Source of the DNA: Amblyornis subalaris
Lineage: Eukaryota > Chordata > Aves > Passeriformes > Ptilonorhynchidae
DNA length: 64,000 nt
Reading direction: 5' to 3'
Assembly: GCA_018881555.1 (NCBI GenBank)
Contig: JACAXG010000028.1
Span: forward strand, 1,460,006-1,524,005
The notes below the pieces were generated by a model. It was not told the DNA's origin and made no database searches. It saw only the letters and a list, made by a program, of their open reading frames with translations. The translations under genes and the position numbers were made by a program. Positions within the stretch are counted from its first letter, which is position 1. Every line of letters starts with the position of its first letter. This document shows positions 22,381 through 33,868 of the stretch, piece by piece.

Positions 22381-22980
22381 TCANAGGCGCTAATAACGCT
22401 CTTGAAAGGCATCCAGGATTTCTTGAGCCAGACTTTGTTATCTCGGAACCTCGCAACCCCGACGCCTTTGAGCGACAGGGGAAGGACGCGGCTCCGGCGC
22501 TGCTCTTTTGACTTTTGCCGGGAGCGTTATTGGCAGTTGAAAAGTCGAGCTAAGTAGGTGCCTGGAGGGGTTTTTGTGTGTGCGGTGATTGTACAGACAG
22601 ATCAAGACACTCTATAGCGCGAGCTGCTGAATGAAATCAGCTCCTCCGGAGTCGCCAGGCTGCGTTTTGGCACCGCGCTCGGGTCCCCTTCCAGGGCGAG
22701 CCTTTCACAGGCGCTTTTAAGGAACACATAGGTGGGAAGANACAAAGGAATCTCGGCGGAGTCGGATGGCGATGCACGGAGACCTGCTCCGGGACATTAT
22801 CTTTATTCATTGACACCGCTAATCTCTCCTCCTGATGGACTGGGTTTCAGCGCTCGGCGGCTCAGAGCGGCCCTTGTTCTCCCGGCGCATTTGCACACAC
22901 TCAGCCCTGCAGCTTCTCGGCTTTATTACTTTGCAATCTCTTCTTTTTTTTTAAGTTCCATTCACAAGTGAGACCTTTCT
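22381..22980. promoter_or_regulatory. Candidate intronic conserved noncoding block
   Basis: Unique sequence with the inverted pair AATAACGCT (22392-22400) and AGCGTTATT (22523-22531), TGAGCCAGACTTTGTTATC, GACAGATCAAGACACTC and CATTATCTTTATTCATTG. It lacks repeats and CR1. The texture is that of slowly evolving regulatory DNA. The evidence is compositional. Confidence 0.35.
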
Positions 22981-24857
22981 GTCTCGGCTTCCCGGATCCC
23001 CACCCCCGTGTTTGGGAAATGAAACCTAAAATACAAAGAAAACACGCGGGAAACCTGAGCAAAAGCTGATTTTAACTAAGAATACGATACATTAAAGCTT
23101 TCGCTTAGGGCATGGTACTTTAGATTGGCTTTTATGCAGTGTTTTAGCCCCAGCTCTACACTTAGGACCAGGCTTAGGTGCTGGGAGCCTCCGTGGCAGC
23201 CGGGTGGGTCTCCCTGATGCCGTGCCCCTGTTTTCTGCTCCCCAGCACACATCCAGCTCTGCCAGGGCTTGGGAAGCAATCCATAATACGTGCAAAGTTT
23301 GGGTTTCTGCAAACTGCTTTCACGTGGGATTAAAAATAGCTTTTACTGCCACGATGAGGAATTAACATTTGAAACCATTTAGAGGGCTCCTAGACAGGGA
23401 TTGCTGCAGGCAGGGAGGGAGAGGGGCCGTGCCTGTCCTGTTTCGGGGGTCAGTGATGGGGTGAGGAGCACGACTCACCCCTCCTGCCCCCCACTTCCAC
23501 AGTTCTTCCCTTCTTTCCACGCGGCCGCCCCCGAGTTTTGTTCCCGATCCCACGAAGTGCTTCTTGCTGATCCAGGCAGGTTTGGGAGCCTGAATTTGAG
23601 CCTGGCTCAGCCTCCAGGCAGGATGAAGTGGGGTTATTCCTCGTGCTGTTCCTCACGTGGGGTCAGGCTCAAGTGGTTGGAGCTGCGTGTGAATGTTGGC
23701 TGGGGTTTTGGGGATGAAAGCTGTGACTCGCAGGGTGGAACGAGCCGTGCTCTTCCAGGAATGAAGGAATGCTTTCCCTGTCTCCGTCTCTGTTAAATAA
23801 ATGGTGGGATTATACCCAGGCTGGGCAGGGGGTGTGCAGGAGTAACCTGAGTTTCTAAAGGATTTCAGATGGGCCAGTGNTGCTACCCCAGACTGCTTAA
23901 ATCCATATATAAAGCTGCACAGCCAGAAATCATGGGGCTGGTTAAAAAAATTAATATTATGGAAATGAATACCTTTGGAAAAGGCTTCTTCATTCCTGTC
24001 CTTTCTCCTGTGCTCCCCTGTTTCTCTGTTGTAACCTCAGGGGCTAAAAATTGAACTGTTGAAACACGGCCATTTTTTCAAATCCATGTAACTCCAGAGA
24101 AGTTTTGAAAATATGTCAAATATCACAAAAAAAAAATTCACAAACAGCTGGGAAAGCTGCAGGGTTTCTGTTAGTGGAATTATTGAAAGCTTGGAGAAAT
24201 AATCACTGCAGTAAAGGAAAGTTTGGGAGTTTCTCCTCAAAGGTATTATGTGGGTTTTTTCCCTCGATTATTTTTAGGTAGTGACAGAAGGTGGAAAAGG
24301 CCGGTGGATTTAGAGGGTGCTTTCATGCAAGGAGAGACTATTACTTNGGAGAGTTCAAAGCTTATTTATAAAACAGTAATTGCCTTCCCCTGGGACGGGG
24401 ACGGGCGGCTGGCGGCGGCGGGGAGGGGGTGACATCACTTAATTGGCAAAGGTGCTTAAAAGCTTCTTCCTGACCTTTGCAAAAACTTTCTGCTGCAACA
24501 GGCTCGGGCAGAGATTGAAAACCTGCCTAAGGAAAGGCCAGGTTTAATACCAAGACTTAGCTCTAAATGGCTTTTCAAAGGGCTGTGGAAATCCTCCTGC
24601 TTAGGGAGCCGGCGGTGTCGGAGGGAGGGATGGAGGGATGGATGCTCCGTGTGTGCNGGATGGTGCTGACAGGGCTCCGGNACCTGCCATCCCGGCTCCT
24701 GGGATGGCCAAAATACTAAAGTGAGGAGCAGAGAGATGTTCTGGGAGGATTCTGTGGGGTGGAGGCAGCCGGGGCTGGCCCACCCTGGGCACCACCAGGG
24801 CAGGGGTTAAGGCTGAATCTTTCCTTGCAAGAGGATGTACAGGCTGGATGTGGGAAT
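22981..24857. other. Intronic sequence, no feature recognised
   Basis: Mixed composition with AT-rich pieces near 23040-23110 and 23880-24200 (an A run at 24127-24136). A short GGAGGGATGGAGGGATGGAT run lies near 24625-24643. No exon or transposon is seen. Confidence 0.3.
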
Positions 24858-25032
24858 TCATGGAATCATCGAATGGTTTGTGTGGGAAGGGACCTCCCCA
24901 TGAGCAGGGACACCTTCCACTATTCCAGGTTGCTCCAAGCCNTGTCCCACCTGGCCTTGGACACTTCCAGGGTTGGGGCAGCCACAGCTTCTCTGGGCAG
25001 CCTGTGCCAGGGCCTCAGCAAATCCACCCTGT
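24858..25032 (-). mobile_element. CR1 LINE fragment, antisense
   Basis: CATGGAATCATCGAATGGTT opens a reverse-complement CR1 3' end. It is followed by GGGACACCTTCCACTATTCC, TTGGACACTTCCAGGGTTGG and CCTGTGCCAGGGCCTCAGCA. The usual AAAGATCATCCAGT block near the 3' tip is deleted. Confidence 0.85.
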
Positions 25033-26526
25033 AGGAAGCACAGTCCAAACCCCAAATCACACCATGACAAACACGTGGTGGTTGCAGCCCTGAGCTTTGC
25101 CCAGGGCAAGGTCCGAGGTCTCGGCTCAGGTTTCCTGAGGTTTTACACACTCACCTTCTGTGGTGATGGTCCTGGCTGGAAAATTCACAGCAGCTCCTGG
25201 GATTTCGCCTCCTTCTCCCTCTGCTCAGAGGCAGCTCGGAGATCACAGGAGTCTGAACGTTTTCAGAATTATTCAAGCGTCTCTTAAGTGAGTCACTCTT
25301 GAGCTGAAGAGTCGTTTGAAATGCAGATGAGGATGTGGCAGTCGAGGCACCGGGACAGTGCCCAGGGCACAGNGGCAGCTGTGCCCGGCTGAGTGTGATG
25401 CTGCAGGTCAGCCCAGGGCTCGGGGCTCAGTGCCCAGCCCCGTGTGATTCCAGGGCTTGGAGAGCAGGGATGAGCCAGGGTTTGCACGGCTGAGATGGTC
25501 GAGAGCCATGGACCAGAGGGAGCATCCCTGTTCCACCACGTGCTGCCGGGGACATGGACTGCTGTGACCTGGAGCGTGTGGAGTGCTGGGACAGCCTCCC
25601 CTGAGACTGAAATATGGGCTGAAATGGCTCTAATTCAGAAAACATTCACTGTCAGGCTATTAAAGCCCCAGCATAGAGTGTTTTAGGCAGCCAAGTGGAA
25701 CAGCAGCACTTTGGGAGAAGGATGAGCTGCTGGACTCCTCCTGGGAGTGGTTTAGGTGTGCTCCAGCAAGGAAACCCCACGGCAGGCAGGGACAGGAGGG
25801 CAATAAAACCCCTCTCTCCCAGTCCAGCAGCTCCACAGCGAGGGGGTGGCAGGAGCATCCCAAGCGACCGGGGCCTGCATCTTAACACAAGCATTGATTA
25901 GGAGCAGCAGAGAATTACATTAATATAGTCACTTGTCACTGAGGTCTTATTAGTAATCTNCCCTCATTAGTGTGGAGAGAATAAGGATGCGACCTTGTTA
26001 ACGTCCTTGGGCAGGGAAAGGCTGGCTGACCACTTTGCCATTGATTTATCACTTAGCCCCTGGGCTGTGTGTGCGTGGCAGTGGCCGTGGGCACACCCGG
26101 CCGTGGGCACACCTAGCCAAGGGCACACCTGGAGGGTTTTCCGGAGCTGGAACGAAGAATTGGCNTCTCCTCCCCTGCCCCGTCCACACCCTTCAGGCTG
26201 AGTCAGCCGGGAATTCGCAGCCGCGTTTGTGCAAACAGAAAATAAATAAATAAAAGGACGCGCCGGTGATTGATGGGAAGGGCCAGGAAAAGTGACAGGT
26301 CCCGTCCCCGGAGGCCACATCCCGGCCCCGCTCGGCGGGGGCTGCCGGAGCCTCCTGCGTTGTGCAACTTCCCAGCTGCTCCGGAGCCGCGGCATCCCAA
26401 ACCCCGGGGCTGGGGCGGGGGCTGCTGCCGGCCCCCTCCCTGCTCCCCACGGAGGGCAGGGCGGATCCGCCGTGGGTGCGGGAGGGCTTGGCTCAGGTCT
26501 TGGGGACAGTCCGGGGCTCCTCATGA
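25033..26526. other. Intronic sequence between CR1 copies
   Basis: No exon is recognised. 25890-26040 is AT-rich with TTAATATAGTCACTTGTCAC. 26260-26480 is CpG-rich. A three-copy 16-base repeat is annotated separately. Confidence 0.3.
26088..26131 (+). repeat. Three-copy 16-bp repeat, GGGCACACC core
   Basis: GGGCACACCCGGCCGT, GGGCACACCTAGCCAA and GGGCACACCTGG follow one another directly. It is a short local duplication. Confidence 0.7.
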
Positions 26527-26984
26527 CAAGGACATGGAGGTGCTGGAGCGTGTCCAGGCAAGGGAACGGGGCTGGAGCAGCAGGAGCGGATGAGGGAGCT
26601 GGGAAAGGGGCTCGGCCTGGAGAAAAGGAGGTTCAGGGGGGACCTTCTGGCTCTGCACAACTCCTGACAGGAGGAGGCAGCAGGGGGGCTCGGGCTCTGC
26701 TCCCAGGGAACAGGGACAGGATGAAAGGGAACGGCCTCAAGCTGTGCCAGGGGAGGTTTAGGTTGGATATTCGAGAAAATTTGTTCCCCAGAAGGGCTGT
26801 CCAGCCCCGGCACAATTGCCCAGGGCAGTGGTGGAGTCCCCATCCCGGGAGGGGTTGAAAAGCCCTGTGCATGTGACACTTGGGGACATGGGTTCGTGGT
26901 GGCCTTGGCCGTGCTGGGGGAATGGTTGGACTCGATCTTAGAGGGCTCCTCTGACCGTAATGATTCCATGATTCCATAATTCCT
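26527..26984 (+). mobile_element. Longest CR1 LINE fragment in the window
   Basis: About 450 bases in sense orientation, from GGAGGTGCTGGAGCGTGTCC through GAAAAGGAGGTTCAGGGGGG, CAAGCTGTGCCAGGGGAGGT, TTGAAAAGCCCTGTGCATGT to TGATTCCATGATTCC. It includes the end of the region upstream of the 3'UTR but no reverse transcriptase motifs. It ends in the 8-base ATTCCATG reiteration typical of CR1 tails. Confidence 0.9.
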
Positions 26985-27279
26985 GAAAATCAACCCCCAA
27001 AGCAAAGCACAGCCAAGTCCTGCCTCTCCTCGCTATCAGGACAGCATCCCAAAATGCCTCTGCCGCCTCCGCAGCCCTGCATCAGATTATTTTATTTCAT
27101 TTTTCCCTCTCTGGAGGCTCCCGCAGGTGCCGATCGCGCCCCGAGTGCTCCCCTGCCTCCACCTGCCAGCTGCCTCATCCCGGTGTCCCCATCCCGCCGA
27201 GCTCCCCGGTAATTCCAAGTGACAACCTCTCCCTCACGGACACCCTGCCAGGGAGGAAATGTCAATGGAGTGGAAGCGA

Positions 27280-27860
27280 AAGAAATCCTCCAATTAGCGG
27301 GAGCGCGGCGGGGCTCGATAAGTGCCATTGATCAGGCGCTCGTCAGCGCGATCCCTCAGCGCGGTGGCTGTCGATACCTGCAGCCGGGCCGGGGGNGGAC
27401 GCTGATGTCCCTCCGGTCCCCGCCCTGCCGGAGCCTCTCCGGGGCCGCCGANGGCTTTTGCCAGCCCCTCGGAGCTGCCCAGCGGCTCCATCCCCGCGGG
27501 GGACGGCCGGGGGGCCGAGGGCTTTATTCTTCCCCCGGCGCATCGGCCGCTCCCTCCGGCCGCGTTTCTGTTTCCCGAAGTCATCTCCCGAAGCCACACA
27601 AGCCTGAGAAAAATTTCGAGGGGCCGCTGCCAAGNACTTTCGGCTGAGAATTCGGGTTTTGTTGAGGGAAGGCATCGTTTGTGTCCGCATGAAAAGGCGG
27701 GTTTTGGGGGAGGGACGGGCGGAACGTCCCCCCGCGGCGTGGCGGCCCCAAGCGTGACAAGCCCGCATCCGCTCCGCCGCCACCCGCAGCCGCTCCCGCA
27801 CAAAGGAGCCGGCGGGCAGGGGCTGGGCCGCTGCCAGGGCACCAGGGGGAAAGGCGTCCC
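27280..27860. promoter_or_regulatory. Intronic CpG-rich island
   Basis: A dense CpG cluster starts in a conserved-looking piece (CCAATTAGCGGGAGCGCGGC, CATTGATCAGGCGCTCGTC) and runs through GC-rich sequence. It could be an alternative promoter, a noncoding RNA start or an orphan CpG island. No TATA box and no convincing donor or exon is seen. Confidence 0.35.
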
Positions 27861-28417
27861 CGAGGCCCCGATCCTGCCGCTGGAGGTGGGGGCGATGGTG
27901 GGAGCGTCCCAGTGACCCACGGAAAGGGATCCCCGTGCGGCANTGGGGCTCAGCCTGCTGTGCTCAGGCACCGTCCTGCCCTGGCCCGCAGGTTTTCCTG
28001 GGGTCCTGGCTGCTCTGGAACAGCTGAACTCACGCTTTGGGTTTTGTTTTGGGGTGGTGTGAACAGGGAGTTTTGCTGGAAGGACGGATGGGCTCTGTGT
28101 CCCCTTGAGCTCAGCGCNCATTTTGGATGGTGTGGGGTGGATGGAAGCACGGTGGGGTTTGGTTCTGTGGGAGTTCTGTCCTGGTGTTGCCCCTGGCAGA
28201 TGGCTCCAGGTCGCTCCTGTCCCCCAGGGCTGTGGTTGTGCCTCTCTGGGTGTTTGCCCCACGTCCCTCACCTTCTCCAGTTGGTGATGTGTTCCCAGCC
28301 CCCCGCAGATCTCTGGGCTGTTTTAGGGGAACACCAGGGACAAGCACCCAAACCTCCCCCAGCCCCTGGGGTGGCAGGGGAGACACTGCGTGTGCTGAGC
28401 TCGGAGCTCACAGGATC
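27861..28417. other. Intronic sequence, nothing recognised
   Basis: GC-rich with runs of T/G words but no repeat family, promoter signal or exon. Confidence 0.3.
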
Positions 28418-28500
28418 ACAGAATATCCCAAACTGGGAGGGACCCATCGAGTCCAGCTCATCCCTGGTGATGAGTCCAGCCCAGGGGGGAGCAGAGGTGG
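28418..28500 (-). mobile_element. CR1 LINE fragment, antisense, other subfamily
   Basis: ATCACAGAATATCCCAAACT, GGGAGGGACCCATCGAGTCC and AGCTCATCCCTGGTGATGAG match the reversed 3' end of the CR1 type that begins TCACAGAATATCC. It is distinct from the other copies and heavily truncated. Confidence 0.65.
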
Positions 28501-28614
28501 CCTCAGGGCACCCCAGCCCCGGGGAGCAGATGGGGCTGTGAGCCTGGTGTGGCCCCAGGGGGTCACCCTCGTTATCCCCAGTGTGACATGGCAGCTAATT
28601 ACCCCCTGTGCCCT

Positions 28615-28668
28615 CAGAAGGGCCGTGTGGGGCCGTGTGTGGCCGTGTGGGGCCATGTGGGGCCAGTG
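28615..28668 (+). repeat. GGCCGTGTGG short tandem repeat
   Basis: Four or five copies of a 10-11 base unit GGGCCGTGTGG with small changes. It is a simple local duplication. Confidence 0.7.
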
Positions 28669-31600
28669 TCCCTCAGCCACCGTGTCCTCACCCCATTTGA
28701 TCCCCGTCTCGTTACAAGGCAGATAACGAGGCACAGCCTTGTTCAGTTCTGATCTGGGTGGGAATATTAAAAATTCATATTTCTCTGCTTTGAGGAGTTA
28801 TCAGGGAGCGTGTGAGGGTGTCCTGCATCCACAGGGCCGAGCAGGGATCACACCGGGGCCTCTGTCATGTTAAAGGTTCATAAAACTTGAATTACTGAAC
28901 AGGAACTGTGCAGNAGAGATTCCTTTCAGCATGAATCCCTCTGATGGTGTAAGACACCTTTTCCAAACATTTTTTTCTAGGCAAAATGTCTCTAAATAAA
29001 GGCTTGAAGGTTTAGTGGCCACCTAACTCCAGCTGTGTCCAGCTGTGTGAGCCTCATGTCAGCGCCACAGCCCAGCAAGTTGCTGGAGTGTTAACACAGC
29101 CCTTGTTTTAGGGGGTTTCTGGTTTCAGGACTCCGAGGGCTGATGACTTCCACCCTCAGTTGTGTGTGTGTGATGTACCCAGCTCTGACCCCACAACAGC
29201 CCCCAAACCCCCACTTCTGCTGGGTGAGGGTGGGGCTGAGCCGATGGATGAAGAGGAGGGGTGAGCAGTGCCCTTTGGAAAGCAATGTGGCCGTGAAACC
29301 CCCCGAGCTCAGCCNGGAAGCTCTCGGGGACAGATCCCGCTCTTTGCCGAACATAAATGCTTAAAGCACGATCTGGGTGGAGGCCAGGGTGGGAACTCTT
29401 CTGATTTTATCGGGAATCTCAAGAGATTTGATGATTTTTGAGCTATGGAGTCANGGCACAGGCAGAGTTTCAGTTCCTGCTTGAAGCCAGCGTGTCCTGA
29501 AGGCAAGAGAACNGGTCCCAGTAACCAGCAGAACCACAGCCCATGTGAGTGTGCACCTTTGAACACAATCCCAGTTTGAACTGGAACTGGGCTGGAGGTG
29601 GTTCGTGTTCCTCTCACCTCCAGCAACNCCTCAGCAGCAGAGGTTAGGCAACCATTTGGAGATGGAAACACCTCCCAAACCCTAAAAGCCCCCGAAGAGT
29701 GCGGGCAGCCCGGTGAGGGGTGGTGACTCCCCGTGGTTTGAGGGTCTCAGGGGGTCAGAAGGAAGCAGCAGAAGGTGGAAGGTGCTGGGNCAGTGGCTGG
29801 GTGTCCCCAGCAGGGCCAGGCAGTGTGTCCCGTGCCCGCTGGGTCCCCTCATCCCGGGATGGTCACAGGGAGGCACCGCGTGTGCCGTCAGCTCCCCCAG
29901 CCACCGGGCAGGACGCAGAGGAGCAACTTTAAAGAACAAGGAGAGCTGTTGCCACTTCAAACCCCGGCTCGGAATTGATGCCAGGCCTCCAACAGACTGA
30001 TGCTCCTTTCTNCTCCCGTTAATTAATTCCTTTGCCTCCAGTGAATTTCCATCTTTTATTTGCGCGGCAATCAAAGGCTGCGAGCGGCGAGGCTCGCATT
30101 AGGAACAGACCCGTCCGACCTTTTTTTGATCTTCCTGTATGAGTTCCTCGCCTTCCCCGCGTGCTGCCAGGCTGCAGCTGAAGCCCAGATGCCAGGAGAT
30201 GGCTTTGCTGCAGGACACGAGGGAGTTTGCTCCCAGCGGGTCTCCTTGGCTGCAGGCAGGAGGAAGGATCCGGGGGAGTTTCGCCCAGAGACACAAATGG
30301 GCAATTACTCGGTCACCTGAGAAGTGCCTGGTGATTTATGGGCGTTATTAAAAGGTGATGGTAAAAAGTAGAGAAGATTTGTAGCATCTGCATGGAAAAC
30401 CCCGTGTGTGACCCTCACACCCCAGACAGCAACAGATTAAATATCCAAGGGGGCCGTGGAGCCTGGGGATGGCTTTGGGGGGGAGCCCTGCACATCTGGT
30501 AACGCTTGGCCTGACGCTGAAGGCCCTGGACCGTGTGTAATGGAATGTAATTCCCTCCTTGCCCCGCTGGGAATGGGAGAGGCCGTTCCTGCCGGAGCCC
30601 CGTGGCTGAGGAAGGTGCAGCCCAAGGGGATGTGAGGGTGAAGAGGTGCTTTGCTGGGGGCTGCTGGGCAGCAGGGTCCTACTGTGGGAAGGAAATCATC
30701 TCCAGTGGGGAAAGAGCCAGGGCTGGAATCTTCGTGCTTGGTGCGAGCTCAGCCTGATCCCAAACNGCAGCTCCCGAAGAGCTTCCTGGCTCGTGGGGCT
30801 ATTCCCGTGTCCAGCACTGGAGCGAGAGCTCTGACTGGCCTTGGATGGACTGTTGGATCTGCTCTTGCCCTTGGAAGAGGTCCAGGGCAGTGCTGTTGGC
30901 TCAGGTGGTGGGAGCCTGCCTTGCTGGAGCAGTGCAACATTCCCGTTTCTCCCTTTCTATCCTGCTATTTGNAGTTCTGGCTTCTGGTCCCCCTGGGTGG
31001 GTGTTCTGCTTCTTAGAGGGAAGAAATCCGAGCTGGAAGTGGAAGGTGGAAGGCGTGGGCTGGTGGGAGAAGATGGTTTGAGGTCCCANACCTTGACTGG
31101 GATAGCCTGGATGTGTTATCCCATGTGTTATCCCATGGGTCAGTGTCCAGCAGAGCCTTTGTGGTGTCAGGCTGAAGAGCAGGGTGGGATCTGAGGGAAA
31201 ACCTTTTGGGAGACTCTGGTCCTCTGCGGCTTCCCAGCTGGAGGAGATCTCCCATTCCAGCCCCTTCCTGGCAGGATTCAGTAGGATCCTCTCGGCTCCG
31301 GCGCAGCGACGTCGCTTTGCAGGACCAGGGTTCCAACTCGGAATTACATCTCCCTCTGCCCTGTTTTGGGCAAACAGTGGTTTTTAGGGAGAAGCCCGGG
31401 GGCGGGAGCAGCTCTGAGGGCCGTGTTCACTCGCTGGGAGCCGAACCTGCTCGGGGCTGAGCTGGGAACGAGCAGAGAGCGCAGGGTGCGCGTGTGTGCG
31501 GGGAACGGGGGAGAGCCGGCAGGGGTGGGGATACAAGCAGCATGTGTGTGCTGGGCCGAGCGCAGCAATGCAGGCCAGAAGGCCGCGGGCGCCCAGCGCC

Positions 31601-31902
31601 GGGCACTCCGTGCTGGAGCCTCTGCCCTCCGCAGCAAGATTAGGGCAGTGCAATCCCTTCCTCTCGGCTCCGTTTGCCTCCCGCGTGGGCTTTGGGCAGG
31701 GCCCCTGACGCTGTTTGTGGCCTCGGGGGATTTGTGGGGTTGTTCTCCAGGGTGCGAACGCTGAGCNCGGCTCAGGGAGCAGTGCGTGGGTCGTTAAGGG
31801 TGACCCCTCCGTCCCGGGGAGGGGGGGGTTTGGGAGTGTCCCCGTCCCGTGTGTGTTACAGGGTCTGAATGGGAATTTGGGTAGGTCCTGGGGGGGCTGC
31901 TC
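28669..31902. other. Intronic sequence, no exon recognised
   Basis: Mixed composition. 30000-30130 and 30300-30450 are AT-richer with TTAATTAATTCC and GCGTTATTAAAAGG. 31400-31660 is CpG-rich (GCGCAGGGTGCGCGTGTGTG) and could be a small island. No transposon is seen. Confidence 0.3.
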
Positions 31903-32265
31903 AGGGAATCACAGAATCCCAGACTGGTTTGGTTGGAAGGGACCTTAAAGATTATCCAGTCTCACCCCCAGGGACACCTTCCACTATCCCAGGTTGCTCC
32001 AAGTCCCGTCCAGCCTGGCTTTGGGCACTTCCAGGGATGGGGCAGCCACAGCTTCTCTGGGAATTCCATCCNACCACCCTCACAGGGAAGAATCCCTTCC
32101 CAATATCCCATCTATCCCTGCCCTCTGGCAGTGGGAAGCCATTCCNTGTNTCCTGTCCCTCCATNCCTTGTCCCAAGTCCCTCTCCAGCTCTCCTGGAGC
32201 CCCTTTAGGCACTGGAAGGGGCTCTGAGCTCTCCCTGGAGCCTTCTATTCTCCAGGCTGAAAATA
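31903..32265 (-). mobile_element. CR1 LINE fragment, antisense, about 360 bp
   Basis: This is the longest reverse-orientation copy. It opens with AATCACAGAATCCCAGACTG and TTGGTTGGAAGGGACCTTAA, continues with GGATGGGGCAGCCACAGCTT and TTCCCAATATCCCATCTATC, and extends to CTGGAGCCTTCTATTCTCCA. Four single Ns lie within it, more than in nearby unique DNA. Confidence 0.9.
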
Positions 32266-33425
32266 GACATTTGTGGTTTAGGAGAAATTCAAAAATTGTA
32301 ATTTTTAGGTGATCTTTATGTAAAAAACCCAACCAAAAGTACCTGCGAGGGGAAGGGCGTGGTAGGAGCAGAAACTGCAGTTCCATCAACTGGAAATCCT
32401 AAATAATCCAAAAATAACCCAGGCTGCAGGTTTGGAAGTTGCTTTCTTTCCCTGTACAATGAGAGGGAGGAAAAAAAAAAAAAATCTGTGTATAAACCCT
32501 GTTGCAAGGAAATGAATTGCAAATAAGAAAAACAAATTCGAGTTAATTCCTCTTTTCCGAGCACAGCTCCATTCAGTGTTTTGGGAGTCGGGGGATTTAG
32601 GGATCTGGAGATAGCGTCAGTGTTTTCTGGTACCAAGTACAAACTGNAGCGGGTTTTAAGGCTTCAGAAGCTGTTTCTGATTAGGATCTTTTCTTTTGAC
32701 AACTTTTTTTTTTTTCCCTTTCAGGAAAAAAAAAAAAAAAAGGAGGGGGGGAAAGGGCTTTTTGTAACACAGTCGGGTTAGAGATGAGGGAAAATCTGTT
32801 TGAAATATGCAGGGACCTGAAAGCAAATCTTGAGTGAATAATAAGTTTAACTGACCTTAAAATATCCCATTGCCATGAGGGATTTGAGAGTAATACTTCA
32901 AATGGATTTTTGATGAGGCTCTGCAGGCTGTGGGGAATTGAATATTTTTACCCAACACGTTTGCTGATCTAAATTTTCACAATAACTGGGGGAGAAAAAA
33001 ACTATTTGGAAATGCCTGAAGAAGGTTTGGGGTTGTGTTGTTTGACTTTAAAGCTGCTGCTGTGCAGGGAAAAACCAATTTGCTGCAAGGTCACTTTTCA
33101 GAGCTACCTTTATTCCCTGATGTTAAATTTAATCCTGGAGCAGAATTCCTGCCTGTGTGTCCCTGCGTGGCACCCTCGGCATTCCGTGGTGGGATCCGGC
33201 GTTATCCCAGCGATCAGTGTGCGTGTCCTGAGCCTGGCACCAGCCTGGGGGCTGCAGTGGGACCCTGGTGTGGTGTCACAGCCCCTGAGATCCCAGGGAT
33301 TCCCGGGATCCCTGCAGAAAGCCCGGGCTGGTGGGCACACACCTGTGGGAGAAGCCCCAAATCCCAGGACAGTCCATCCCTGTGGTCATTCTCCCTAAAA
33401 TAGAAGCGAGCAGCACTTTCTGGGC
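32266..33425. other. AT-rich intronic stretch with A and T runs
   Basis: The sequence is AT-rich with several homopolymers, including an A run near 32471-32484. 32800-33000 has many TAAT/ATTT words. No exon or transposon is seen. Confidence 0.3.
32703..32741. repeat. Poly(T)-spacer-poly(A) inverted repeat
   Basis: A run of about 13 T, then CCCTTTCAGG, then about 16 A. The RNA from either strand could form a hairpin of A-T pairs. On the + strand the T run plus CCCTTTCAG also looks like a strong splice acceptor, but the following A run and GGAGGGGGGG make an exon unlikely. Confidence 0.6.
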
Positions 33426-33427
33426 TG

Positions 33428-33475
33428 TCCATCCATCCCTCCATCCATCCACCCATCCATCCATCCACCCATCCG
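33428..33475 (+). repeat. (CCAT)n microsatellite
   Basis: About twelve CATC units with CCTC and CACC interruptions. Confidence 0.9.
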
Positions 33476-33605
33476 AGGGGACAATTCCACCGTAAAGGAC
33501 AGAGGGATGTCCAGCATCCTCAGGGGCATGGGGCTCTGCCAAGGGCTCCGTTCCTTCCCTCCATCCTGGAAAACGGAGCACAAAGTGGCATTTGGCCATC
33601 TCTTG

Positions 33606-33868
33606 CCCGAAGCAACAAGCCTCAAGTTGTGCCAGGGGAGGTTTAGGTGGGATATCAGGGAAAATTNCTTCATGGAAANGGGTGTCCAGCCCTGGCACAG
33701 CTGCCCAGGGCAGGNGTGGGGTCACCATTCCCGGAGGGATTGAAAAGCCGTGTGGATGTGGCANTTGGGGACGCGGTGGCCTTGGCAGTGCTGGGGGAGC
33801 AGCTGGATTGATTTTGGAAGGCTTTTCCAACCTAAACAATCCTGTGATCCTGATTCTGTGATCCTTGC
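33606..33868 (+). mobile_element. CR1 LINE fragment, sense
   Basis: It starts at CAAGCCTCAAGTTGTGCCAG, continues through GGAGGTTTAGGTGGGATATC and GGATTGAAAAGCCGTGTGGA, and ends with CCTAAACAATCCTGTGATCC followed by a second GATTCTGTGATCC. The two tail units show the CR1 8-base terminal repeat. It is the same subfamily as the 26.5 kb copy. Confidence 0.9.
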
